Source of the DNA: Caldiserica bacterium UBA4822
GTDB taxonomy: Bacteria > Caldisericota > Caldisericia > Cryosericales > Cryosericaceae
Assembly: GCA_002402295.1 (NCBI GenBank)
Contig: DHFO01000043.1
Span: 21,101-85,100, forward strand
Length of the DNA: 64,000 nt
Direction of reading: 5' to 3'
Of this stretch, positions 57,174 through 64,000 are shown in pieces. The translations under genes were made by a program, and so were the position numbers. The notes beneath the pieces are model-generated. The model was not told where the DNA came from. It worked only from the letters and a program-made list of their open reading frames with translations, and searched no databases. Position 1 is the stretch's first letter, and each line of letters begins with the position of its first letter.

Positions 57174-58385
57174 TCATGATCCCTTCCACAGCGAAGCGAT
57201 GGATCCCAGTGACCGGATGCCCGAGTACAGGGCGATGGCTACAACAATGACACCCAGGACAATCAGCCACGTTGGGTGGTGATACTCCTGACCCACAATC
57301 TTCTTGTTCCTGGAGGCCAGCAGAACGGACCCCAGCGAGAACGGCAGAATCAGACCGTTGATGGAGCCCGCCAGCACAAGCAGCGTGACAGGCCTGCCAA
57401 GAATGATGAACCAGGCGGTGCAGAACACGATGAACGCCATGATCCAGGTTGCGTAGTGGTTCTGCACGGTCTTGAAGTAGGACTTGACAAAGGAGAACGA
57501 TGTATAGGCGCAGCCGACCACAGATGTTGCCGCGGCAGACCAGAGCACGAGGCCGAACAGCTTGTAGCCGAACGTTCCTGCCACGTGCTGGAACGGAGTG
57601 GCTGCAGGGTTCGTCGGGTCCAACTTGATCCCAAGAAGGACGACACCGAGGACCGCAAAGAAGAGCAGATACCGCACAACGGCGGTCACGACGATGCCCA
57701 TCGTGGCCGTGCGCGTAGCCTGATGCACTGCGCCAGGACCCTTGACACCACCGTCGAGCAGACGGTGTGCGCCGGAGAACGTGATGTATCCGCCAACCGT
57801 CCCGCCCAGCAGCGTGGTCAACGCAAGGAAGCTGAACGTCTCCGGGGCGACGGTCCTGTACAGCACCTGGCCTACGGGAGCATGTGAAGTGACTGCGGCG
57901 TAGGCCGCCAGCACAATCATGACGCCACCGAGAATCGTCGAGAACCTGTCCATGGCCTTGCCGAACTGCTTGACCACGAAGATTGCAATGCAGACGACCG
58001 CAGAGATAGCGGCGCCCAGTTTCACGTTCACGCCGAACAGGACGTTCAGACCCATGCCGGCCCCTGCGACGTTGCCGATTTCGAAGGCAATTCCCCCGAC
58101 GAAGACGAGCGCCGAGATGACATACCCCAACCCCGGCAGTACTTCGTTGCCGACAATGTTCGCAGACTTGCCAGAAGCGATGAGAATCCTCCAGACGTTC
58201 AGCTGAACAACGAGCGCCATGAGGATGGCCAGGATCATGATGCAGCTGAGGCTTGCCTTGTACTGTTCCGTGAATGTCGCCGTCTGGGTCAGGAACCCTG
58301 GTCCGATGGCCGAGGTCGCCATCAGTAGCGCGGCGCCGATCAGCATGCTTGCGGAAGCTTGTTGCGTTGGTTTAGAAGACGCCAT
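57174..58385 (-). CDS. Nramp-family transporter of the oxoproline operon, metal residues missing
   Basis: 403 aa with eleven or so helices, ATG after GTAGGAGGGAATA. By order it corresponds to ycsG of B. subtilis. In metal-transporting Nramp proteins, the first helix has DPGN and the sixth MPHN. Here the first is SAIGPGFLTQT (Gly28 and Phe31 replace Asp and Asn) and the region corresponding to the sixth is GGYITFSGAHRLL, without the Met or the Asn. Without these ligands, manganese or iron transport is unlikely. Operon context suggests 5-oxoproline or another amino-acid-derived substrate. Confidence 0.86.
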   Translation of the reverse strand: MASSKPTQQASASMLIGAALLMATSAIGPGFLTQTATFTEQYKASLSCIMILAILMALVVQLNVWRILIASGKSANIVGNEVLPGLGYVISALVFVGGIAFEIGNVAGAGMGLNVLFGVNVKLGAAISAVVCIAIFVVKQFGKAMDRFSTILGGVMIVLAAYAAVTSHAPVGQVLYRTVAPETFSFLALTTLLGGTVGGYITFSGAHRLLDGGVKGPGAVHQATRTATMGIVVTAVVRYLLFFAVLGVVLLGIKLDPTNPAATPFQHVAGTFGYKLFGLVLWSAAATSVVGCAYTSFSFVKSYFKTVQNHYATWIMAFIVFCTAWFIILGRPVTLLVLAGSINGLILPFSLGSVLLASRNKKIVGQEYHHPTWLIVLGVIVVAIALYSGIRSLGSIASLWKGS

Positions 58386-58394
58386 TATTCCCTC

Positions 58395-59165
58395 CTACAG
58401 GAAGTGTGTCATCGGGACCACATCGATGCCCTGCCGCTGCAGTTCGTCCCGTATTTGCCGTACGAACGCGACGGCCTGCGGATTGTCGCCGTGCACGCAG
58501 ACGGAATCGGCACGGATTGCAATGTCATTGCCCGTAATCGCCTGTACCTTGCCCTCCCTTACCATCCGTACGACGCGTGTGATGGCGACGTGTTCGTCCT
58601 CAATCATCGATCCCTGCTTGCTGCGAGCCACGAGGGTGCCGTCCTCGTTGTACGCCCGGTCTGCGAAGACTTCTTCTGCTACCGTGAGCCCGACGTCGTG
58701 GGCGGCTTTGACCATCTGACTTCCTGCAAGTGCGAGCAGAATGATGTGCGGGTCCACGGCGTGAACGGCCTCAGCAATCGCCCTGGCCAGGTTGTAGTCA
58801 ACCGCCGCCATGTTGTACATGGCGCCGTGCGCCTTGAGGTGGGCCAGACGGGTGCCGTGTGCTGCCGCGAACGCCATGAGGGCGCCCAGTTGATACGTGA
58901 CGTATGCGTTGACCTCCGCCGGTGTGGCCTTGAGGTCCCTCCGGCCGAACCCCATGAGGTCGGGGTAGCCAGGGTGCGCGCCAATAGAGACCTTCTTGGA
59001 CGCTGCCAGTGCCACTGTTTTCTCCATAATCAGCGGGTCGCCGGCATGAAAGCCGCATGCGATGTTCGCAGAGGTAACATACTGCAGGACCTCTTGGTCC
59101 ATCCCCAGCTTGTAATCACCGAAACTCTCACCGATGTCGCTATTCAAATCGACTGTTTGTGGCAT
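58395..59165 (-). CDS. pxpA: 5-oxoprolinase subunit PxpA (LamB/YcsF family)
   Basis: 256 aa from the ATG at 59165 after GGAGGGACGGAG; the longer frame to 59264 has no such site. LamB/YcsF TIM-like fold: VDLNSDIGESFGDYKLGMDQEVLQYVTSANIACGFHAGDP, VSIGAHPGYPDLMGFGRR, AHLKAHGAMYNMAAVD, EVFADRAYNEDGTLVARSKQGSMI and ADSVCVHGDNP. PxpA hydrolyses phosphorylated 5-oxoproline to glutamate. First gene of the operon, with the transporter 9 bases after it. Its substrate is the product of the pcp peptidase. Confidence 0.94.
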   Translation of the reverse strand: MPQTVDLNSDIGESFGDYKLGMDQEVLQYVTSANIACGFHAGDPLIMEKTVALAASKKVSIGAHPGYPDLMGFGRRDLKATPAEVNAYVTYQLGALMAFAAAHGTRLAHLKAHGAMYNMAAVDYNLARAIAEAVHAVDPHIILLALAGSQMVKAAHDVGLTVAEEVFADRAYNEDGTLVARSKQGSMIEDEHVAITRVVRMVREGKVQAITGNDIAIRADSVCVHGDNPQAVAFVRQIRDELQRQGIDVVPMTHFL

Positions 59166-59444
59166 TTTCTCCGTCCCTCCTGTTGGACAGTCTGTCGGTT
59201 CGTCAGCGTGGTCTGCGCACTGCGCTCTTGACCCGTCGGCGCCGAGCTGTGACTCTACGACCACTTACCCAGGGTGCACCTGGGTGGCACAGCGAGAATG
59301 TCCCACTACGACCAAGGTGTCACAGAATCCTGTCCATCGCGTCGCCCATCCTTGCTCGTTTCACCATACCAGGGAGGTCGCCTTGACATGTCCTGGTTCC
59401 AGACAGACACTCTTGGTGGTCTGGATTGCGAACTAGCCTCTGCG
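59166..59444. other. Leader of the pxp operon without a gene
   Basis: About 280 bases between the likely start of transcription and pxpA. A 7-bp stem (ACCCAGG at 59267-59273 and CCTGGGT at 59279-59285) and an unused TTGACA-like box are visible. No riboswitch class is recognised. The length is unusual for this window and may mean a regulated leader. Confidence 0.4.
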
Positions 59445-59474
59445 AGTGTAGTAGTCTATTGGGGTTTTTTTCAA
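59445..59474 (-). promoter_or_regulatory. pxpA: Promoter of the pxp operon
   Basis: On the minus strand TTGAAA (59474-59469) and TACACT (59450-59445) with an 18-base spacer, about 280 bases before the pxpA start. Confidence 0.55.
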
Positions 59475-59510
59475 GAGGCTCTGCAGCGTAGCAGATGACG
59501 CCATCTCAGC

Positions 59511-59553
59511 TGTAACATTCGCGGGAAAACGGAACCGTCCCCGAAATGCCACA
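59511..59553. repeat. REP-like palindromic repeat, copy D
   Basis: TGTAACATTCGCGGG (59511-59525) and CCCCGAAATGCCACA (59539-59553) flank the core AAAACGGAACCGT. 43 bases; most similar to copy A in reverse orientation, in particular the shared CTGTAACATT and GAAAACGGAACCGTCCCCG. It runs into the terminator of the second AOR gene. Confidence 0.85.
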
Positions 59554-59582
59554 ACCGCCCGGGATTCTCTCCGGGCGGTTGT
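59551..59582 (-). terminator. Terminator of the second AOR gene
   Basis: ACAACCGCCCGG (59551-59562) and CCGGGCGGTTGT (59571-59582) form a 12-bp stem with an 8-base loop, 20 bases after the stop of the AOR gene at 59602. No T-run is evident on the minus strand. Confidence 0.65.
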
Positions 59583-59601
59583 GGACGTTCGCTGCGTGGG
59601 T

Positions 59602-61779
59602 TCAGGCTTTGTGTGCGTGCCTTTTGATGAGGTCCACTACCTCCGGAAAGTCGATGCCCTCCGCCTGGACCGTCTCGAGGGTGGGAACGCCGTCGCTGTC
59701 CCAGCCGCGGCGGGCATAGGCGGCATCCTGCAGCTTGCAGTACTGGTCCTCGCGGTATGCGCGTAGAAGCGCCATCTTCTCCTGCGTGCTCTTGCCTGTG
59801 GGGTCGACCTTCAGCAGGTCGCGCAGCTGTCCGTCGTACCGCTCGGTGCGGGACTCGTACTCTTTGGCGGTCACGGGACCCATGGAGCGGTATGGAATGA
59901 CGTCGTCCTTCCGCGTGCCAAAGCCCATACGCAGGTTGAACAGCCGCTGGAAGTCGTAGACGCGCTTGCTCTGTGCCAGCATGATGTCATCATCGATGCT
60001 GTTGCCGGTGACGCCGCGGTAGAGCAGGTGGTAGTTTTCGACGTGTTCCGGGACTTTGGCTGCCTCGATGCCCTTGTACCTGTCATGATTGTCGGCCGGT
60101 TCCGTGTCATTCCATGGGAGCTTGCACAAACCCATGAGTGAGAACCACGTGCGGAACAGCGGGAAGTAGTACAGTGACTCGGCCTTGTCGGCGAACGTCG
60201 GCAGCTGGCCCTTGACCTGGTCCATAAAGATGAGCCACGCCTCGTCATGCTGGGGCCCCTTGGAGGCAAGCCCGTACCCACCCTGCTGAGCCAGCGACTC
60301 CTTGGTCATGTATTCGGAGTATTCCATTCCCTTGGCTTCCATGCCGATATCCTGCAGGAAGGCAGGGTCGGCGCCATATTCATCCGCGAACAGCTTCTTG
60401 AGACGACGAATGCCCAGCCCCGCTGCCTTGCCGAAGCCGCGCCCTTGTCCAATCTGATGCAGCAGCTCGAGAGCGTCCGCAGTGTTGCCGAAGTGCAGGT
60501 CCAGTCCCCCGGTGCGTTCGTTGTTGAGGATGCCGGCCTCGTAGCACTCCATGAGAAACGCCGTGCTGGTCGCGAATGCTATACTGTCGAGGCCATAATA
60601 GTCGCAGTAAAAGTTGCCTTCGAGGACAAAGTCGGCGTCAAAGCTCCCGACGTTGGAACCCAGCCCTCCAATGGTCTCATATTCCGGACCGTCAACCAGC
60701 ACCTTCTGTCCCTTGAGAGGGCCGGTTGTGAGTTCAAAGTCATCGACTCCGTGGGCGCAGGACAGTGTGCATCCCAGCCAGCAGCCATCGGGCATGTTCT
60801 GGCTCATGCGGTGCAGCCACACATCGCTGGCGATGTTCTTCGTGCGCGGATCCGAGCCGAAGCGGTAGTTCTTGACTGGCAGGACATCGACGGAGTCGAG
60901 AACCTCGACCATGTTGCCGGTGCCAATCTCGCGCATCCGGTTGTGCGTGTGGTCCAAGGTTAGGATTTCCTTGTTGATGCGGGAGCCGGCGAGCTTGATG
61001 GGTTCGAGGTCGGCCGGCTTGTTAAGCGTGGGACTGGTTCCGCTGAAGTGCACGACGATAGCCTTGATGCCTTTGTCGCGGAACACGGTGCCCGGTCCGC
61101 CGCGCGCAAGTTGCTTGATACGCGTGCGCTTCCGCTTGGGGTCCCAGTAACTGAGGTTGATGAGGCCGAACAGTGAGTGCTCGGCACCTTCGCCAGATGT
61201 TGCAACGCTTACATTCTTGCGGTCTGTCTCATCCCTCGCGTACATGGCGTGCAGAAGCTCGGGCAGTTCGTAGCTGTTGACCGGTTCTTCAGGCGCAGTC
61301 TCGATAGTTGCAGTCCCGGTGTCGCCGTCGATGGTGATGAGGACGTCGCCTGTCGCTTCCTTACCCCGGACCTCGAGGACGTCAAACCCGGAGAACTTCA
61401 AGAATGGAGCAAAAAAGCCGCCGCCATTGTTGTCGACAGGGGCGCCCGTTTCCGGAGACAGGGTCACCGAATGCATCTTGCCCGAGCCGGGGTACTGTGT
61501 CAGTCCGGTCAATGGACCGGCACAGAAGACAATCTCGTTCTCCGGGTCGTTCCAGTGGGTCGCCGGCGTGACAGCCTGCCACAGATAGTACATGCCATAC
61601 CCCCGACCGCCCGTGAATTTCTCTTTGACCATCGGCTCAATCGGCCGCTCCTCAAAGGTGTTGGTCGTGAGGTCGACAATCAGCCTGCGTCCGGCGTACC
61701 CCCGCTCGACGCCCCCAGGAGTGAACGACCAAGCCACGAGAACCTTGTGAGCCCGCCGCATTTCCTCAACCGTTTTCAT
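59602..61779 (-). CDS. Aldehyde:ferredoxin oxidoreductase family protein, second and larger
   Basis: 725 aa from the ATG at 61779 after GGGAGGCAGT; the longer frame to 61839 lacks a site. N-terminal extension of about 35 residues, then FTGGRGYGMYYLWQAV, AGPLTGLTQYPGSGKMHSVTLSPETGAPVDNNGGGFFAPFLKFSG, RGGPGTVFRDKGIKAIV and the iron-sulfur ligands CWLGCTLSCAHG (CX3CX3C, wider than the usual CX2CX3C). GPEYETIGGLGSNVG binds the pterin. Longer than the AOR at 44.5 kb and without subunits nearby; one of the uncharacterised tungsten oxidoreductases. It lies 147 bases after livF, which suggests oxidation of aldehydes from branched-chain amino acids. Confidence 0.9.
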   Translation of the reverse strand: MKTVEEMRRAHKVLVAWSFTPGGVERGYAGRRLIVDLTTNTFEERPIEPMVKEKFTGGRGYGMYYLWQAVTPATHWNDPENEIVFCAGPLTGLTQYPGSGKMHSVTLSPETGAPVDNNGGGFFAPFLKFSGFDVLEVRGKEATGDVLITIDGDTGTATIETAPEEPVNSYELPELLHAMYARDETDRKNVSVATSGEGAEHSLFGLINLSYWDPKRKRTRIKQLARGGPGTVFRDKGIKAIVVHFSGTSPTLNKPADLEPIKLAGSRINKEILTLDHTHNRMREIGTGNMVEVLDSVDVLPVKNYRFGSDPRTKNIASDVWLHRMSQNMPDGCWLGCTLSCAHGVDDFELTTGPLKGQKVLVDGPEYETIGGLGSNVGSFDADFVLEGNFYCDYYGLDSIAFATSTAFLMECYEAGILNNERTGGLDLHFGNTADALELLHQIGQGRGFGKAAGLGIRRLKKLFADEYGADPAFLQDIGMEAKGMEYSEYMTKESLAQQGGYGLASKGPQHDEAWLIFMDQVKGQLPTFADKAESLYYFPLFRTWFSLMGLCKLPWNDTEPADNHDRYKGIEAAKVPEHVENYHLLYRGVTGNSIDDDIMLAQSKRVYDFQRLFNLRMGFGTRKDDVIPYRSMGPVTAKEYESRTERYDGQLRDLLKVDPTGKSTQEKMALLRAYREDQYCKLQDAAYARRGWDSDGVPTLETVQAEGIDFPEVVDLIKRHAHKA

Positions 61780-61926
61780 ACTGCCTCCCATTCCATTGTG
61801 AATCCCTTCATATGGTAGTGCGATCGACCGCGCGGACAAGCCATGACCGTGCCTCTCCCGAACTGCCGGCAGGTAACGAGGCGGGCATCCCGGTTGCTAC
61901 TGGCAATTGGTCGGAGGTGCGGTCTG

Positions 61927-62667
61927 TCAGCAGGATACCTTTGACCCGCCCAGATACGCGGCGCGGACGCGCTCGTCGTTTTTCAGGTCGCAGGCCTCAC
62001 CCTCGATGGCTACCTTCCCCAGTTCAAGAATGTAGCCGTATCGGGCGACACCCAGAGCCTTGCGCGCATTCTGTTCCACGAGCAGGATGGAGACGCCCTC
62101 CTCCTCGTGGATCTGGCGGATGACGCGGAAGATCTCCTGGACGATGATGGGTGCCAGTCCCAGCGACGGCTCATCGAGCAGAAGGACACGCGGCTTCGAG
62201 ATGAGTCCGCGGCCGATGGCTAGCATCTGCTGCTCGCCGCCCGACAATGTTCCCGCCAGCTGCTTGCGCCGTTCCTTGAGGATGGGAAACAGGCCAAAGA
62301 CCCAGTCCTTGGTTTTGGCAAGCTGCTTGCCTGCCGGTTGGTTGCGCACACCATATGCGCCCACGTTGAGGTTCTCCTCCGTGGTCAGCGTGGCAAACAC
62401 CTGCCGACCCTCGGGCACATGCGCAATGCCCAGTTCGGCAAGGCGGTACGCCGGGACGGTGGCAAGGTCTGTTCCGTTGAACAGAACAGACCCGCTCCTG
62501 ATAGGCTGAATATGAGAGATGGACTTGAGCAGCGTCGTCTTGCCGGCGCCGTTTGCCCCAAGCACGGCGACGATGTCGCGGTCACCCAGTTCCAGCGTCA
62601 CGCCCTTGAGGGCCTGCACTGCGCCATAGTTGACCACAAGGTCCTTGACGGCCAGTACGGTACCCAT
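61927..62667 (-). CDS. livF: Branched-chain amino acid ABC importer ATPase LivF
   Basis: 246 aa from the ATG at 62667 after AAGGAGGAAGACTGAC. LivF-type ATPase: VKDLVVNYGAVQALKGVTLELG, Walker A GANGAGKTT, LAELGIAHVPEGRQVFATLTTEENL (LivF hallmark), signature LSGGEQQMLAIGRGL and Walker B RVLLLDEPSLGLAP. Paired with the LivG domain upstream, one base after its stop. The solute-binding protein and LivH permease must lie outside the window. Confidence 0.94.
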   Translation of the reverse strand: MGTVLAVKDLVVNYGAVQALKGVTLELGDRDIVAVLGANGAGKTTLLKSISHIQPIRSGSVLFNGTDLATVPAYRLAELGIAHVPEGRQVFATLTTEENLNVGAYGVRNQPAGKQLAKTKDWVFGLFPILKERRKQLAGTLSGGEQQMLAIGRGLISKPRVLLLDEPSLGLAPIIVQEIFRVIRQIHEEEGVSILLVEQNARKALGVARYGYILELGKVAIEGEACDLKNDERVRAAYLGGSKVSC

Positions 62668-62668
62668 G

Positions 62669-64000
62669 TCAGTCTTCCTCCTTGCCCAGATAGGCCTCGA
62701 TGACCCGCTGGTTGTTGTAGACGTCCCTGGGCAGACCCTCGGCAATCTTCTGGCCCATGTCCATGACGGTAACCCAGTCCGAGATACCCATGACGACCTG
62801 CATGTCGTGCTCGATGAGCAGAAGGGTGAAACCCTCGTCGATGAGCGCTTTGAGCAGAATCATCAGATCCTCGCTCTCCTTGTCGTTCAGCCCTGAGGAC
62901 GGCTCGTCCAGAATGAGCAGATGCGGTGCTGTCGCAAGGGCTCTTGCGATTTCCAGGTAGCGCTGTTTGCCGTAGGGCAGGTTCTTGGCCAGCTCGTTGC
63001 GGTATTCCCACAGGCCTACCTGGTGCAGCCGGTATGCGGCCGTTGCCACAATACCGCGTTCCTCCTGGACTTCGCCGATGGTGTGCGCCATGGCTGCCCA
63101 TGTGCCTGAGCTGGCGTGACAGTGCGGGCCGGACATGATGTTCTCGATGCACGTGAGGGACGGGAACAGGCGGATGTTCTGGAATGTGCGCGCAATCCCG
63201 TTGCTGATAATGGTGTGGGGCTTGAGCCCCGTGATGTCTCTCCCCATGAAGTCAATCTGACCCGACGTGGGCTTGTAGATGCCGGTAATCATGTTGAACA
63301 ATGTCGTCTTGCCGGCACCGTTGGGTCCGATGAGGGAAGTAATCTTGCCCGTCTGCACGTTGAGGTCGAAGTTGTTGACGGCAGTGAGCCCTCCGAACTT
63401 GAGCGTTGCGCCGTGCGTCTGCAGAATCATGTCGTCATCCATCTTGACAGTGATTGGGGGCAGACGGACACCGTCGACAACAAGACTGGTGGCTGGTTTC
63501 AAGATGCCTGGAGCTGGCTTGCCCATGGGAATGAGGTCGTCATCATTGTCAGGAAGCCCTCGTATGCCCAGCCCCGACAGTCCCACGCCCTCGCGTCTGC
63601 GCGGCCAGATGCCGCCGGGCCGGAAGATCATCATGACCATAAGCGCCAGCCCGAAGAACAGCAAGCGGTAGCTGGCGAACTGGCGGAAGACCTCCGGGAA
63701 CACGACGACGATACCGGCTCCCAGGATGGTGCCGGGAATGGAGCCCAGACCGCCGAGCAGGACGATGCAGAACAGCAGGGACGACTCCATAAAGGTGAAA
63801 CTCTGCGGGGAGACGGACATCTGCTTCGAGGCGTAAATGTTGCCGGCAACGCCCGCAAGCGCCGCACCAAGAACAAAGGCCAGAAGCTTGTACGAGCGCA
63901 CGTCGACGCCGCTCGCCTCCGCGGCGGTCTCGTCCTCGCGGATATAGTTCCATGCCCTCCCAATGCGCGAGTGCTGAAGCCTGGTCAGGCCGAACACGAC
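62669..64000 (-). CDS. livG: LivM-LivG fusion (permease and ATPase), partial at window edge
   Basis: At least 443 residues; the 5' end lies beyond 64000. The N-terminal part is LivM: RIGRAWNYIREDETAAEASGVDVRSYKLLAFVLGAALAGVAGNIYA, then LLGGLGSIPGTILGAGIVVVFPEVFR. After a linker of about 50 residues comes a full LivG ATPase: LKFGGLTAVNNFDLNVQTGKITSLIGPNGAGKTT, the signature LPYGKQRYLEIARAL and Walker B LLILDEPSSGLN, ending IEAYLGKEED. In E. coli LivM and LivG are separate. Fused forms exist in other bacteria. Confidence 0.92.
   Translation of the reverse strand, partial: VVFGLTRLQHSRIGRAWNYIREDETAAEASGVDVRSYKLLAFVLGAALAGVAGNIYASKQMSVSPQSFTFMESSLLFCIVLLGGLGSIPGTILGAGIVVVFPEVFRQFASYRLLFFGLALMVMMIFRPGGIWPRRREGVGLSGLGIRGLPDNDDDLIPMGKPAPGILKPATSLVVDGVRLPPITVKMDDDMILQTHGATLKFGGLTAVNNFDLNVQTGKITSLIGPNGAGKTTLFNMITGIYKPTSGQIDFMGRDITGLKPHTIISNGIARTFQNIRLFPSLTCIENIMSGPHCHASSGTWAAMAHTIGEVQEERGIVATAAYRLHQVGLWEYRNELAKNLPYGKQRYLEIARALATAPHLLILDEPSSGLNDKESEDLMILLKALIDEGFTLLLIEHDMQVVMGISDWVTVMDMGQKIAEGLPRDVYNNQRVIEAYLGKEED

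Noticed and set aside
59384..59412. TTGACA box on the plus strand downstream of the pxp promoter
   Set aside because: No gene follows on that strand and no -10 is present at a suitable distance.
61793..61815. A string TTGTGAATCCCTTCAT shared with glutamine synthetase coding sequence (37621 region) and partly with the 9088 palindrome
   Set aside because: A 14 to 16 base match is expected about once by chance in a window of this size, and one copy is plain coding sequence. There is no inverted arm at 61.8 kb.
1..64000. CRISPR arrays, tRNA and rRNA genes, integrases or transposases
   Set aside because: No regularly spaced repeats, cloverleaf-like sequence or recombinase motif was found on reading. 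A dedicated scan (tRNAscan, CRISPR finder, HMM search) would be decisive.

Overview
The window reads as a chromosome segment of an anaerobic, amino-acid- and peptide-fermenting bacterium of fairly high G+C. Evidence for this lifestyle is the pairing of two tungsten-type aldehyde:ferredoxin oxidoreductases, an oxygen-sensitive glycyl radical enzyme that reads as trans-4-hydroxy-L-proline dehydratase, a pyroglutamyl peptidase, a 5-oxoprolinase (PxpABC) operon and a branched-chain amino acid ABC importer. S-layer homology repeats, two LytR-CpsA-Psr proteins, MscL and a Ktr-type potassium system describe the envelope. Nothing here fixes the taxon; no rRNA, tRNA or ribosomal protein gene was seen. 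Starts usually have strong Shine-Dalgarno sequences (GGAGG type) and GTG or TTG starts occur. A TATACT-like hexamer stands upstream of many genes.

Layout. 0-4.1 kb: a tocopherol-cyclase-like protein, glycogen/alpha-glucan phosphorylase and AsnA. 4.1-8.3 kb: a MarR-regulated heterodimeric ABC exporter. 8.5-10.2 kb: an esterase pseudogene and rlmN, separated by a 22-bp-arm palindrome. 10.3-19.1 kb: an AT-richer island, all on the minus strand. It holds a paralogous family of small polytopic membrane proteins, a secreted PHP-type metallophosphoesterase with an apparent frameshift plus a truncated copy of it, and two promoter/leader units with the same structured RNA element. 19.4-31.5 kb: an MFS transporter with a ChrB-like protein, flavin/redox genes, two alcohol-dehydrogenase-family proteins that have lost metal ligands, GNAT and NUDIX enzymes, two LCP proteins, a DUF2804 protein and an aldo/keto reductase. 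31.7-39.9 kb: DUF4342, an acidic protein, an SLH-bearing degenerate serine hydrolase, ktrAB, mscL, a large glutamine synthetase, a Mug-type DNA glycosylase and a hypothetical gene. 40-43.8 kb: an iron alcohol dehydrogenase, an ADP-ribosylglycohydrolase and a GH5 enzyme. 44-47.9 kb: a three-subunit AOR operon (FeS, W-enzyme, FAD subunit) with a facing MoaD gene. 48.1-52 kb: pcp, the glycyl radical activase and hypD. 52-55.3 kb: two divergent arsenic-type units. 55.4-59.2 kb: the pxpA-Nramp-pxpB-pxpC operon. 59.6-64 kb: a second AOR and livF/livMG, the last cut by the window edge.

The metabolic genes fit one scheme. Peptides are trimmed (pcp), and amino acids are imported (Liv; possibly the Nramp-like carrier for 5-oxoproline). 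They are then opened or reduced (PxpABC, HypD), and the resulting aldehydes are oxidised by AOR with electrons passed to ferredoxin or NAD. The least explained material is the 10-19 kb island and the four-copy REP-like repeat family at 52-59.6 kb.
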